Below, piece after piece: positions 16,369 through 25,024 of a stretch of DNA of 64,000 nucleotides (positions are counted from its first letter, which is position 1; every line of letters starts with the position of its first letter). The stretch comes from Planococcus kocurii (GTDB lineage Bacteria > Bacillota > Bacilli > Bacillales_A > Planococcaceae): contig NZ_CP013661.2 of NCBI RefSeq assembly GCF_001465835.2, positions 992,001 through 1,056,000 of the forward strand. Direction: 5' to 3'. The notes under the pieces are model-generated. The model saw only the letters and a program-made list of their open reading frames with translations, was not told where the DNA came from and made no database searches. A program made the translations under genes and the position numbers.

Positions 16369-16694
16369 AAGAAGAGATGGAGCAAAATAGTGGGGACTTC
16401 CGCGGGTAAGTAAAGTACTGAACTAACTTATCCGTCCAGCCCAATATTGCAGGCGAAGGCGGAGAATGAGCGTATCCAACTAGCTACCGACACGCTCGAT
16501 TTTCCTATTGATTTTGAAGCGGGTAACGGACGCATTAAAGCGCGCTGATAATGGCAGCATCAATTTGTGTGGAGTAAGCGTCGAAAGAGTGTTTTGTTGG
16601 TTAATCGATCAAGTACATAAAAACCGTAATTTGTATTGAGCTAGAATCATATAAATATGGAAAAAAAATTATTTTAACAAAAAAATATTTTCTA
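16369..16694. other. Gene-free stretch with possible decayed coding fragment
   Basis: A 44-codon plus-strand frame without a proper start, ending at the TGA at 16547-16549, reads AENERIQLATDTLDFPIDFE then AGNGRIKAR, which looks protein-like. It could be a remnant of a larger gene. Nothing else convincing is visible; the last 100 bp are AT-rich and lead into the sigma-factor promoter. Confidence 0.3.
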
Positions 16695-16719
16695 TGAACT
16701 TTTTCGAGGCTGAGATGTC
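16695..16719 (+). promoter_or_regulatory. Candidate ECF-sigma autoregulatory promoter
   Basis: TGAAC, a 16-nt spacer beginning with a T-run, then TGTC. This resembles the TGAAAC-N16-CGTC pattern of Bacillus ECF promoters and lies just upstream of an ECF sigma gene, which usually autoregulates. The -10 deviates at its first base. Confidence 0.45.
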
Positions 16720-16750
16720 TAATATGTAAGTAGAGAGTGAGGTGTTGGCT

Positions 16751-17269
16751 GTGGATGAAATTAACGTCGCCCGAAAAGCGATACAAGGCGAAGAAGAAGC
16801 TTTTATCGCTTTAATGCATATGCATAAAGAAGCCTTATTACGGACTGCTTTAGCTTTTCTTAAAAACGAACACGCAGCACTTGAAGCTTTACAAGAAACG
16901 ACTTACCGAGCATTCAAGAAAATTCACACCTTAAAGGAGCCTGCCTATGCCAAAACCTGGCTAATTCGTATTATGATTAATTATTGCCAGGATCAACTAA
17001 AAAGAGGCAAACGGTTCGTCCTGAGCGAGAAAAATCTTGACCTTCCAGTTTTAGATAATTTAGCCCAAATTGAATTACAGGAAGCTTTAAGTACACTTTC
17101 TCCCACTGAACAACAATTGATTTACATGAAATATTTTCAGGACGTTAAAATCAAAGACATCGCAGCCATCGAAAAAATTCCTGAAGGTACTGTAAAATCA
17201 CGCTTGCATAAAACACTACGAACGCTCCGTAGATATCTTGAAGACAAAGGAGAGATCGATCATGTATGA
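16751..17269 (+). CDS. ECF-type RNA polymerase sigma factor
   Basis: A 172-residue sigma-70 family group IV factor. Region 2 covers about 8-75 (EEEAFIALMHMHKEALLRTALAFLKNEHAALEALQETTYRAFKKIHTL) and region 4 about 110-165 (LSTLSPTEQQLIYMKYFQDVKIKDIAAIEKIPEGTVKSRLHKTLRTLRRYL). Start choice: GTG at 16751 with GAGGTG 6 bp upstream; GTG 16742 and TTG 16745 are in frame but lack spacing. It overlaps the downstream DUF4179 anti-sigma gene by 8 bp, the standard partner arrangement. Probably released by an envelope signal. Confidence 0.9.
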   Translation: MDEINVARKAIQGEEEAFIALMHMHKEALLRTALAFLKNEHAALEALQETTYRAFKKIHTLKEPAYAKTWLIRIMINYCQDQLKRGKRFVLSEKNLDLPVLDNLAQIELQEALSTLSPTEQQLIYMKYFQDVKIKDIAAIEKIPEGTVKSRLHKTLRTLRRYLEDKGEIDHV

Positions 17270-18599
17270 AAAAGAGGAACAGAAATTAAATGATTTCAAA
17301 AACCACTTAGCACAGATCCCTCTTCCCATTGATCAAGCAGACGGAGCAATTAGACAAGGTCTTGAACAAGCCAAACGAGAAAAAAGGCAACTCCGCGCTA
17401 AACGGCAGCGAACTTTTTGGAGCCTAGCCGCAGCTGCGCTGATGATTCTCACAGTCCTCACGACAATCCGGGTATCTCCCACTTTCGCTAATGCGGTGGC
17501 ATCAATTCCTGGAATGGAAAAATTTGTTGAATTGATACAAGATGACAAAGGACTTACTGCTATATTTGAAAATGACTACTACCAACCGATCGGTGAGTCT
17601 CAAACAATTGGACATACGACGATGACGATTGACGGTGTCGTTTTAGACGAATCGGGCATGAATCTCTTTTATACCATTGAATCTCCTGTAGAAATAGACG
17701 ATGTCGTCATAGAAACGCCAGTTTTAAACAATCAGCAACAAGAACTTGATTCTGCAAGCATTTCCTACAGTTCCCCAGTGTCTGAAGATCTGTCTCCAAA
17801 AATCTATACAGATATCCTGAAATATACATTTGAAGACCCGATAAATTTTGAAGACCTATCTTTTACACTTGAACTAGAAACTATTTTGAACGGCAATTCG
17901 TTTGATTTTTCCATACCGTTTGTTGTTCCTGAAAATGTAAAACCAAGTATCATTTATGGCATCAATAAAGAAGTGGAAGTCGAAGGACAAAAATTCACAA
18001 TCGAAGATATCACTGTTCATCCACTTCGCGTAGGTATTAAGATTTCGTTTGATCCAACTAACACTAAAAAAATACTTCAATTTGAAGATATGCGCTTAGA
18101 AGATGACACCGGTGAAATTTGGAGTTCAATATCCAATGGAATTTCGACTACTGGTAATATGGAAGATGGCGAAATGCTTTACTATCTTCAAAGCAATTAT
18201 TTTGAAAAGCCGAAGCAACTGTATTTACGCATCAATACTATGCAAGCGGTCGACCAAGAAGACGCTTATTTGATAGTAGATACGGAGAAGAACGTTTTAT
18301 TGCACAGTCCAAAAGATGGTAGGTTGACCTTAACTAAATCTAGTCGAACTGAAGTTGAAATGACTTTGAAAGTCGATGCAGATAAAGAACATGCTTACGG
18401 AATTGATTATCAAGTAAAGGATGCAAATGATGAACTACTAGACTTGTCATCTTCTAGCATGTCTACTAGTTATAAAAACGGACAAAACTTTGCAATTGGC
18501 ATCGTAGATAACGGGTATGTCAATCCAATAAAAATCGACTTGTTCTCCTATCCAAATTATATTAATGGAGATGTTAAAATCGAGTTACAAAAAAAATAG
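17262..18599 (+). CDS. DUF4179-type membrane anti-sigma factor
   Basis: A 445-residue protein. Short cytoplasmic N-terminus (about 1-45, Lys/Arg-rich, likely sigma-binding), one membrane helix near 48-66 (LAAAALMILTVLTTIRVSP), then the DUF4179 segment and a long extracytoplasmic beta-rich region with many Asp/Glu residues. ATG at 17262 with AAGGAGAG upstream; it overlaps the sigma gene. By analogy with known ECF/anti-sigma pairs, the N-terminus holds the sigma factor at the membrane and the outer domain senses envelope stress. The signal is unknown. Confidence 0.85.
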   Translation: MYEKEEQKLNDFKNHLAQIPLPIDQADGAIRQGLEQAKREKRQLRAKRQRTFWSLAAAALMILTVLTTIRVSPTFANAVASIPGMEKFVELIQDDKGLTAIFENDYYQPIGESQTIGHTTMTIDGVVLDESGMNLFYTIESPVEIDDVVIETPVLNNQQQELDSASISYSSPVSEDLSPKIYTDILKYTFEDPINFEDLSFTLELETILNGNSFDFSIPFVVPENVKPSIIYGINKEVEVEGQKFTIEDITVHPLRVGIKISFDPTNTKKILQFEDMRLEDDTGEIWSSISNGISTTGNMEDGEMLYYLQSNYFEKPKQLYLRINTMQAVDQEDAYLIVDTEKNVLLHSPKDGRLTLTKSSRTEVEMTLKVDADKEHAYGIDYQVKDANDELLDLSSSSMSTSYKNGQNFAIGIVDNGYVNPIKIDLFSYPNYINGDVKIELQKK

Positions 18600-18643
18600 T
18601 TTTATACAAAGAGTGTCGCCCTATAGGCTTTAACATAAAACAA

Positions 18644-18679
18644 ACGAAGAAAAAAGAGTTCTTTTTTCTTCGTCTTTTT
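18644..18679 (+). terminator. Terminator after the sigma/anti-sigma operon
   Basis: Stem ACGAAGAAAAAAG / CTTTTTTCTTCGT with a 4-nt loop, followed by CTTTTTT. Confidence 0.85.
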
Positions 18680-19019
18680 TATTGACTCGTGACCTATAAT
18701 CCAGAACTCGGTGGGCACTTTTTCAAGGTCCTGGAAGTGAAATTTCAGAACGACTGATTTCCCTTGATAGGGCCGAACGCATTTTCTATATTATTTTTGC
18801 ATAATCGTTTCATTTTCTTACACAACTGAACGTTTATTTGTCTCTTTTTTAAGATTCAAAACGGCTGATAGGCATGGACATGGAGAAGAGCAAAGATATG
18901 TTCGCTAGCCTCGTCATAATAAACAGCAACTTGTTCTTTAGCATGCAAAAGGAGCTATCTCGAAAGTCATTGTTCCTAATTTTTTTGAGACATCCTCTCC
19001 TTGTTAGGTGATAATTTTT
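18680..19019. other. Intergenic region with a possible short coding fragment
   Basis: About 340 bp. On the minus strand a 32-codon frame ending at the TGA at 18865-18867 reads LHAKEQVAVYYDEASEHIFA and is preceded by a TAG, with no ribosome site; it looks protein-like and may be a gene remnant. A plus-strand frame from 18875 overlaps it, also without a ribosome site. No clear terminator for the regulator gene ending at 19020. Confidence 0.3.
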
Positions 19020-21068
19020 CTATGCACGCTGGCGCAAATAACAAGCCAGCTGCAATTGTAAGACATCATCTGCATTTTTTAACGATAAGCCAAGTACCTC
19101 TTCTATCTTTTTTAACCGCTGATAAAGCGTATTAATATGGATATGCAAGGTTTCTGCCGCTTCGCCTGCTGATCGATTTTTTTCGAAATAGACAAGAAGT
19201 GTCTGTTCCAACATGCCACCTGAACGGTCAATTTCGCGTAATGGTTGAAAGACATCTGATAAAAACTTACTGACTTCTTCGGTATTCCGACTCGTGAATA
19301 ACCGACTAATCCCGATATCTGTATAGCGTACAAGTTTGTGATTCACCTTTCCTGCAAGTGGATTGGTCAGCGCAATTTCGGCTTCACGATACGATCGCTC
19401 AATGTCGCTGTATGAAGAGATCAACGACCCAATTCCCCCATGCAACACGTAATCGTTTCGGCCATCTGCTCGATACACTAACATTTCATCCAATTGCCTT
19501 TCGAAAAAACCAAGTTCCACAGTTCCGGTTACGCCAGCCAGCAAAATGACTTTGTTTTGCCAACCAAATACGGTCTGAACAAGTGCACCTGCTGCGGAAC
19601 GTAACTCCGCTATAAGGCGAAAAATATGCGCTTCTAGTTCCTGCGGATCGGAGCAACCCGTCACTTGCAGCATCGCCACGACAAACCCTTCAGAATTCCG
19701 AATTCCGAGAGCCTCTGCTTTTTCATTCAGTAGCTCGGGATCGTTCGTATAGAGAAGTTCATCAAACAATTGTTGCTGATTTTTATAATAAAATGCTAAC
19801 ACATTTTGCTTTTGAACACGTTCTAAGGCAAGTACTGCACTGCCTTGTTCGAGTGCTACTTCACCAAGACGCGTCAAGGTTTGTGGTGACTTTGCAATCA
19901 AACAACCCAGCACGACAGATCCTGAACGAATTGGGTATACGACATCGCCTTCTTTTGTATTAAGTTCGATACTTTTTGCTTGAGACTCTTTTTGAATAAT
20001 CTGCAGTAAATGACTGAATGATAATCCAGTGGGAAGTATGGCCATAGCTGGAATCATTTCATTCATCAACAAATCAATAAACACTAGCGACTGTCCCGCC
20101 ATCTGACTTAGTTCCTCAACCATCTTCTCTGTCCCCATATTTCGAACGGATAAATCCGTCAACCTTGCATGAATAACATCTCGCTGCACCAAAGCATCAT
20201 TCAATTCCCTGATATTCGCAAACTGCTTGGCGTTGCGAATTGCGATACCCACTTGAGTCGTAAAAATTTGCAGCAGCCATAAATCTCGATCGGTTAAGAC
20301 ATGTTCTGAATGCATCTGTCCCAGGTACATGACGCATTCAATACGGTCTTCTACGACGATGGGATAGGCAATCACAGATCGAATATTCGTGATATCTTCA
20401 ACTCGCCTTCCCCAACGCTGTTTGTTTTCTTTCGAAATATGTTTTACTTCACCAAATTTCAGATCGCTAGGGTTTGTTATTAACACGGGCGTCCCAACTT
20501 CAAAGGCATGACCAACAGGACCTTCTCCTAGTTCGAATTCCATGTGACGGATTTCTTCGTACCGATATCCTTGTGATGCTTTGCAAACAATTTTCTTTTT
20601 CGTTTCATCATACAACCAAAGTGTTCCATAATCTGCATTTGTAATAACTTCAAGCGTATGCGTCAAAATATTGCAAAAAACGTCTTCTAAATTGAGTGAT
20701 GCGGTTGTATAACGAATACTATCAACAATCTTTGCTAATTTCACACGTCCCGTAACATCGATAAACTGTGCATAGCCTTTATAGAAAAAGTCAAAAAGCA
20801 CAGCCAACTCGTCTTCACCAACTACACGATTTTCTGTAAAAACGAGAAAGACACGGTAATCATCTGCATATGTAAATTGGACTTTTTGTTCATCGTTCTC
20901 TTGAAAGGTGTGAATAGGCGTTCCTCGCATATTTTCCATAGCAGGAGGTGTCATTTCTGATCTATTAACGATTGCCTCCAACGTGCTAGACTCCCCGGTT
21001 TTCCTCCATACGGAATAAGGCAATTTGAACCCCATTCGGTTATAGAGTGTTGCAATCGAATTATCCAT
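19020..21068 (-). CDS. GAF-domain PucR/CdaR-type transcriptional regulator
   Basis: A 682-residue regulator. The central GAF domain spans about residues 120-290 (VDSIRYTTASLNLEDVFCNILTHTLEVI...YGTLWLYDETKKKIVCKASQG). A middle regulatory region and a PucR-type GGDEF-like domain (about 450-580) follow, and the C-terminal helix-turn-helix reads SAGEAAETLHIHINTLYQRLKKIEEVLGLSL. Such proteins usually activate a neighbouring catabolic operon in response to a small aromatic or acyl ligand bound by GAF. It is divergent from the eight-gene acyl-CoA operon, 137 bp away, and is its likely regulator. Start preceded by AAGGAGCGTGAGGCT. Confidence 0.87.
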   Translation of the reverse strand: MDNSIATLYNRMGFKLPYSVWRKTGESSTLEAIVNRSEMTPPAMENMRGTPIHTFQENDEQKVQFTYADDYRVFLVFTENRVVGEDELAVLFDFFYKGYAQFIDVTGRVKLAKIVDSIRYTTASLNLEDVFCNILTHTLEVITNADYGTLWLYDETKKKIVCKASQGYRYEEIRHMEFELGEGPVGHAFEVGTPVLITNPSDLKFGEVKHISKENKQRWGRRVEDITNIRSVIAYPIVVEDRIECVMYLGQMHSEHVLTDRDLWLLQIFTTQVGIAIRNAKQFANIRELNDALVQRDVIHARLTDLSVRNMGTEKMVEELSQMAGQSLVFIDLLMNEMIPAMAILPTGLSFSHLLQIIQKESQAKSIELNTKEGDVVYPIRSGSVVLGCLIAKSPQTLTRLGEVALEQGSAVLALERVQKQNVLAFYYKNQQQLFDELLYTNDPELLNEKAEALGIRNSEGFVVAMLQVTGCSDPQELEAHIFRLIAELRSAAGALVQTVFGWQNKVILLAGVTGTVELGFFERQLDEMLVYRADGRNDYVLHGGIGSLISSYSDIERSYREAEIALTNPLAGKVNHKLVRYTDIGISRLFTSRNTEEVSKFLSDVFQPLREIDRSGGMLEQTLLVYFEKNRSAGEAAETLHIHINTLYQRLKKIEEVLGLSLKNADDVLQLQLACYLRQRA

Positions 21069-21205
21069 AGCCTCACGCTCCTTCAGTAGAGAAAAATCTA
21101 CTTTATATACTATAAATATAGAGATTCATACATTGTTCTGTCAATATAATTCATTTAATATTCATTTTAGATAGAATATTCAAACAAAAAATTCGGAGGT
21201 GCCTC

Positions 21206-21655
21206 ATGAATTTAAATAAAAGCATGATAGGGATTGCCAGTAACCCCTATAGTGTCGTCATCGAACGAGAACATGTTACGCGATTTGCACAAGCAATCGG
21301 CGACAACAACTTGTTGTATGAAAATGAAGCTTATGCAAAAACAACCGCTTACGAAGGAATGACTGTCCCTCCTACTTTTTTAGTGGCGCTGGGTAGCCAC
21401 GCTGAGTTTCCACTTAAACTCGATTTCAAACGCATGTTGCACGGGGAGCAGGAGTTTATCTACCATCAACCCGTACGAATTGGCGATAAATTAGACTGTA
21501 TAATGACCGTCACGGATGTCTACGACCGGGTTGGGAAAAGTGGAACGATGCAATTTCTTGTTCTCGACACGAATATGACAACTGAAGACGACACACTTGT
21601 AGCAGTTTCTCGCAACACGATTATTTATCGACCCGTTCCGAAGGAGGCGAAATAA
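21206..21655 (+). CDS. MaoC-like N-terminal (FAS1-type) hydratase subunit
   Basis: A 149-residue hotdog-fold protein of the MaoC_dehydratas_N type. It aligns with the hydratase consensus around FAQAIGDNNLLYENEAYAKTTAYEGMTVPPTFL, but the catalytic His of the D-x(4)-H motif is replaced (Tyr in the corresponding LLYENE stretch), so it is probably the non-catalytic half of a heterodimer. The next gene encodes the complete partner and starts immediately after this stop. In actinobacterial ChsH1-ChsH2 the same pairing hydrates an enoyl-CoA. First gene of the operon; start after CGGAGGTGCCTC. Confidence 0.82.
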   Translation: MNLNKSMIGIASNPYSVVIEREHVTRFAQAIGDNNLLYENEAYAKTTAYEGMTVPPTFLVALGSHAEFPLKLDFKRMLHGEQEFIYHQPVRIGDKLDCIMTVTDVYDRVGKSGTMQFLVLDTNMTTEDDTLVAVSRNTIIYRPVPKEAK

Positions 21656-22099
21656 ATGAAAGCGATTACAGCTATTTCTTTTTCGGAACTTCAGTCCAAT
21701 ATCTCTCTTCCTTCTTTTACAAAACCTGCTGTCAGTAAAGAACAACTCGTTCAGTATGCACAAGCTTCTGGCGACTTGAATCCGCTTCACACAGATGATA
21801 ACTTTGCAAAAAGCATTGGACTAGATGGCGTTATTGCCCACGGCATGCTCATTATGGGCTTTCTTGGTCAATACGTTCAAGAAATTGCTGGAACCGAATC
21901 GGTTGTTCACCAATTCAATATGCGATTCGGTGCCATGACAAAACCTGGTGACGTGATCACATGTGGTGGTTTTGTAAAGCAATTGATGGAAATCGATGGA
22001 CAACCGGCAGTGGCACTTGAGTTATTTGCAGAAAAAGCACCGGGTGAGCGAGTCGGGACCGGTTCTGCTGTTCTAGTATGTTCGAACCCACTTAACTAA
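21656..22099 (+). CDS. MaoC-like (R)-specific enoyl-CoA hydratase subunit
   Basis: A 147-residue hotdog-fold protein with the intact hydratase-2 motif ASGDLNPLHTDDNFAKSIGLDGVIAHGMLIMGFL; the Asp and His of D-L-N-P-L-H are the catalytic pair. It adds water to an enoyl-CoA to give a 3-hydroxyacyl-CoA. Its ATG directly abuts the TAA of the preceding non-catalytic MaoC gene, indicating a 1:1 complex. Order and split resemble ChsH1/ChsH2 of steroid side-chain degradation, except that the DUF35 domain, fused in ChsH2, is a separate gene here (23293-23727). Confidence 0.86.
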   Translation: MKAITAISFSELQSNISLPSFTKPAVSKEQLVQYAQASGDLNPLHTDDNFAKSIGLDGVIAHGMLIMGFLGQYVQEIAGTESVVHQFNMRFGAMTKPGDVITCGGFVKQLMEIDGQPAVALELFAEKAPGERVGTGSAVLVCSNPLN

Positions 22100-22116
22100 A
22101 GAAGGAGGCTCCACAC

Positions 22117-23280
22117 ATGGCAACTTATTCAAATCAATGCGCAATCGTCGGAGTCGGCGAAAATAAGCGCTCACGTAAATCAGGAACCACTCCGCTTCAT
22201 ATGGCACTCACTGCAGCACGTAATGCATTAGCAGATGCCGGACTTGAAGCAAACGACCTTGATGGCATCATGAACTACTCTACCGGCGCTGACTCGTGTC
22301 CTTCCCATGAACTCGCAACGTTTCTTGGATGTCACCCTAAATACGTCAAAGACGTAAGTGGTGGCGGCAGTAGCACAGAATTGCTTATCGCTGACGCCGT
22401 TGCACTAATCGAAGCGGGCATGCTGAATACGGTGCTAATCTATCGTTCAATGAATGGTAGTTCGGGCCATCAAGTCGGACGTGGCTATGACCCAAACATG
22501 CTACAAGAAATGCTGTCAGGTGGCAGCTTCTTGATGCCTTATGGAACTGCCAGTCCTACACAGTGGTTTGGCATGTTCGCGACGCGACATATGCAGCAAA
22601 CTGGAATCACGAAAAAACATTTAGGTCATGTATGTATTAGTTTTTATGAACATGCACAGCGAAACCCCGATGCATTTTTACATGGCAAGCCACTTGATAT
22701 GGAAACGTATTTAGCGACACCTGATATCAGTTCACCATTTAATATTCATGACTGCTGCGTAGAACTAGATGAAGCAAATGCGATTATTGTAACGTCTGCA
22801 GCAAATGCGAAAAATTGCAAATCGAAACCTGTATTTATTGCGGGAATGGCTCCTCGTACGACTCATTCCAACACTCACTATTGGACTCAGGTGGATGAAG
22901 TTGCGGCCGACTATGCGGCGGCAGAATTGTATCGTTCTGCTGGTGTAAAACCTGAAGACATTCAAGTCGCAGCGATTTACGATTGCTTTAGCTGGGTCGT
23001 TCTTCGCCAATTAGAGTCCTATGGATTCGCCAAACGCGGCGAAGTTGGTGATTTCGTGGCTGACGGCAATTTGAAAATGGGCGGCTTACTTCCTTCTAAC
23101 ACAGCAGGTGGCATGTTGTCCGAAGGCTATACCCATGGCATGAATAATGTACTCGAACTCGTTCGCCAATTGCGACATGACTACAAAGGAACCGATCGAC
23201 AAGTAAAAAATTGTGAGCTCGGGATTGCAACTGGCTGGGCGGGTCCTGATATGGCCGGTGCTATGATTCTACGAAACTAA
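22117..23280 (+). CDS. Ltp2-like thiolase-fold protein (probable acyl-CoA retro-aldolase)
   Basis: A 387-residue thiolase-superfamily protein of the lipid-transfer (SCP2-thiolase-like) branch. The thiolase nucleophile Cys is missing: the segment at 81-88 reads SGGGSSTE. Instead Tyr288 (AIYDCFSW) and Tyr338 (LSEGYTHGMNNV) are present, 50 residues apart; as I recall, Ltp2 aldolases use two Tyr with the same spacing. Ltp2 splits 3-hydroxyacyl-CoA by retro-aldol reaction into a ketone or aldehyde plus a shorter acyl-CoA and requires a DUF35 partner, which is the next gene. Start after GAAGGAGGCTCCACAC. A conventional thiolase role is unlikely; exact substrate unknown. Confidence 0.82.
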   Translation: MATYSNQCAIVGVGENKRSRKSGTTPLHMALTAARNALADAGLEANDLDGIMNYSTGADSCPSHELATFLGCHPKYVKDVSGGGSSTELLIADAVALIEAGMLNTVLIYRSMNGSSGHQVGRGYDPNMLQEMLSGGSFLMPYGTASPTQWFGMFATRHMQQTGITKKHLGHVCISFYEHAQRNPDAFLHGKPLDMETYLATPDISSPFNIHDCCVELDEANAIIVTSAANAKNCKSKPVFIAGMAPRTTHSNTHYWTQVDEVAADYAAAELYRSAGVKPEDIQVAAIYDCFSWVVLRQLESYGFAKRGEVGDFVADGNLKMGGLLPSNTAGGMLSEGYTHGMNNVLELVRQLRHDYKGTDRQVKNCELGIATGWAGPDMAGAMILRN

Positions 23281-23292
23281 GGAGGCGTTTTT

Positions 23293-23727
23293 ATGACGAT
23301 AAAAACTGATTACGAAAAACCGATTCCATTAAAAAACCAAGACAATCACCCGTATTGGGATGCTGCAGATCAACATGAGTTGAAGTTGCAAAAATGTACA
23401 GCTTGTCGTTCATTTATTCATCCACCAGGTCCAGCGTGTCCTAGTTGTGGCAGTCCAGAAACTGAATGGGAATTGCTTGGGTCAAATATTTCAGCAACCG
23501 TGTATTCATACGTTGTGTCATACCGTCCATTCCTCCCCGGTTTCCAGCATGACTTACCAACGATTATTACTGTAGCGTCACTTGATGCCGCTCCTGAAGT
23601 AAAACTGATGGCGAACATTATTAATTGTGACGCAGAAGATGTAGAAATCGGCATGCCACTCCAAATGACGTGGGTAGATATCACGGAAGACCGAGCATTA
23701 CCTCAATGGATACCTGCTAAAAAGTAA
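23293..23727 (+). CDS. DUF35 Zn-ribbon/OB-fold protein, partner of the Ltp2-like protein
   Basis: A 144-residue protein. N-terminal rubredoxin-like zinc ribbon with CTACRSFIHPPGPACPSCG (four Cys), then an OB-fold (about 60-140, with TVYSYVVSYRPFLPGFQHDLPTIITVASLD). DUF35 proteins form complexes with thiolase-fold enzymes and shape the acyl-CoA site; in the Ltp2 system DUF35 is needed for aldolase activity. Located 12 bp after the Ltp2-like gene, start after AAGGAGGCGTTTTT. About 80 bp of non-coding sequence separates it from the next gene, without a clear terminator. Confidence 0.88.
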   Translation: MTIKTDYEKPIPLKNQDNHPYWDAADQHELKLQKCTACRSFIHPPGPACPSCGSPETEWELLGSNISATVYSYVVSYRPFLPGFQHDLPTIITVASLDAAPEVKLMANIINCDAEDVEIGMPLQMTWVDITEDRALPQWIPAKK

Positions 23728-23809
23728 CAACAGCTAGAGTCCCGCTCTTTTCAATAGTGCAGTTCAACTTTGCAACTAACGACGAAATAGAACGAAAGGA
23801 TGTGTCTTG

Positions 23810-25003
23810 ATGAACTTTACATTTACGAAAAAAGAAGAAAAGTTTCGCGGCGAACTACGCGCTTGGCTAGAAACGAATCTCCCGACAGGTTGGTTAGAAG
23901 GAGATCGTCAACTTCCTAAAGACCCACAACACTACTCTCAGTTTTTACGCGACTGGCAACGCGCGCTCTATGAGGGTGGTTGGGCTGCCATCGCTTGGCC
24001 AAAGGAATACGGCGGACGCGACGCAACGTTAATGGAAGAAATTATTTATCATCAGGAAATGGTTCGTGTCCAATCCCCTCCCCTTATTAACTACATCGGA
24101 ATTCATATGGTTGCTCCAACCTTGATGCAAATGGGAACCGACAGTCAAAAAGATGAATTTATCGAGAAAATTTTAACTGGTGAGCAAGTATGGAGCCAAG
24201 GCTATTCAGAACCGAGTGCAGGCTCTGACCTTTCTGCAATCCAAACGATGGCTGTGAAGAAAGACGGCAAGTGGGTCATCAATGGGCAAAAAGTATGGAC
24301 CAGTTTTGCTCACCTTGCAGATCGCTGTTTCTTGTTAACAAAAACAGAAAAAAGCGAAGGCAAACATGACGGAATTACCGTATTTCTGCTTGATATGCAC
24401 CAACCGGGTGTTGAAACAGTGCCGATTGTCCAAATGGACGGCCACCAAGAATTCAATGAAGTCTATTTAACAGATGCCATTGCAACGGACGCAGATGTCG
24501 TTGGCGAAGTCGGTAAAGGATGGAAAGTGCTGATTGCACTTATGTTGCATGAACGATCTGGTATTGCAGCTCAAGTGTTTACACTCGAACAGCAATTTGA
24601 TCGCGTCGTTGATATGGCAAAATCCGTGCAAGTATGCGGTGTCTCGCTAATGGAAGATCCGTTCGTTGGAGACGGACTTGCTGATTTATATACACGCATC
24701 AATGGAGCCAAACTAAACTACTATCGCAACATCACACATACGTTAAAAAACGGGAAACCGGGACCAGAAAGTTCGCTTGATAAATTACTGGTCAGTGAAT
24801 TGACGAAAGAACTTTTCGACTTTGCGATGACGATTCAAGGTCATGCAGGCATACTTATGGCAGAAGATGCCTTGTTCGATTCGGATATGCAAGGGCAATA
24901 CCTCGCTTCATTCGGTGCAACGATTGGTGGCGGCACAAGCGAAGTACAGCGTAACACGATTGGCGAACGAATTCTCGGACTTCCAAAAGATTTAGGACGA
25001 TAA
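23810..25003 (+). CDS. Acyl-CoA dehydrogenase, catalytic-type subunit
   Basis: A 397-residue flavin-dependent acyl-CoA dehydrogenase. FAD/acyl motifs: WSQGYSEPSAGSDLSAIQT near 128-146, KVWTSFAHLADRC and the C-terminal GATIGGGTSEVQRNTIGERILGLPK. Glu248 in LMLHERSGI sits where isovaleryl/long-chain enzymes place the catalytic base. The longer in-frame TTG at 23807 is possible; ATG 23810 has AAAGGA 9 bp upstream. The following gene encodes a second, divergent ACAD without this Glu, so an alpha2beta2 ChsE1E2-like enzyme is likely. It introduces the C2-C3 double bond for the MaoC hydratase. Confidence 0.87.
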   Translation: MNFTFTKKEEKFRGELRAWLETNLPTGWLEGDRQLPKDPQHYSQFLRDWQRALYEGGWAAIAWPKEYGGRDATLMEEIIYHQEMVRVQSPPLINYIGIHMVAPTLMQMGTDSQKDEFIEKILTGEQVWSQGYSEPSAGSDLSAIQTMAVKKDGKWVINGQKVWTSFAHLADRCFLLTKTEKSEGKHDGITVFLLDMHQPGVETVPIVQMDGHQEFNEVYLTDAIATDADVVGEVGKGWKVLIALMLHERSGIAAQVFTLEQQFDRVVDMAKSVQVCGVSLMEDPFVGDGLADLYTRINGAKLNYYRNITHTLKNGKPGPESSLDKLLVSELTKELFDFAMTIQGHAGILMAEDALFDSDMQGQYLASFGATIGGGTSEVQRNTIGERILGLPKDLGR

Positions 25004-25024
25004 CTGTTAGGAGAGGTGAAGAAC

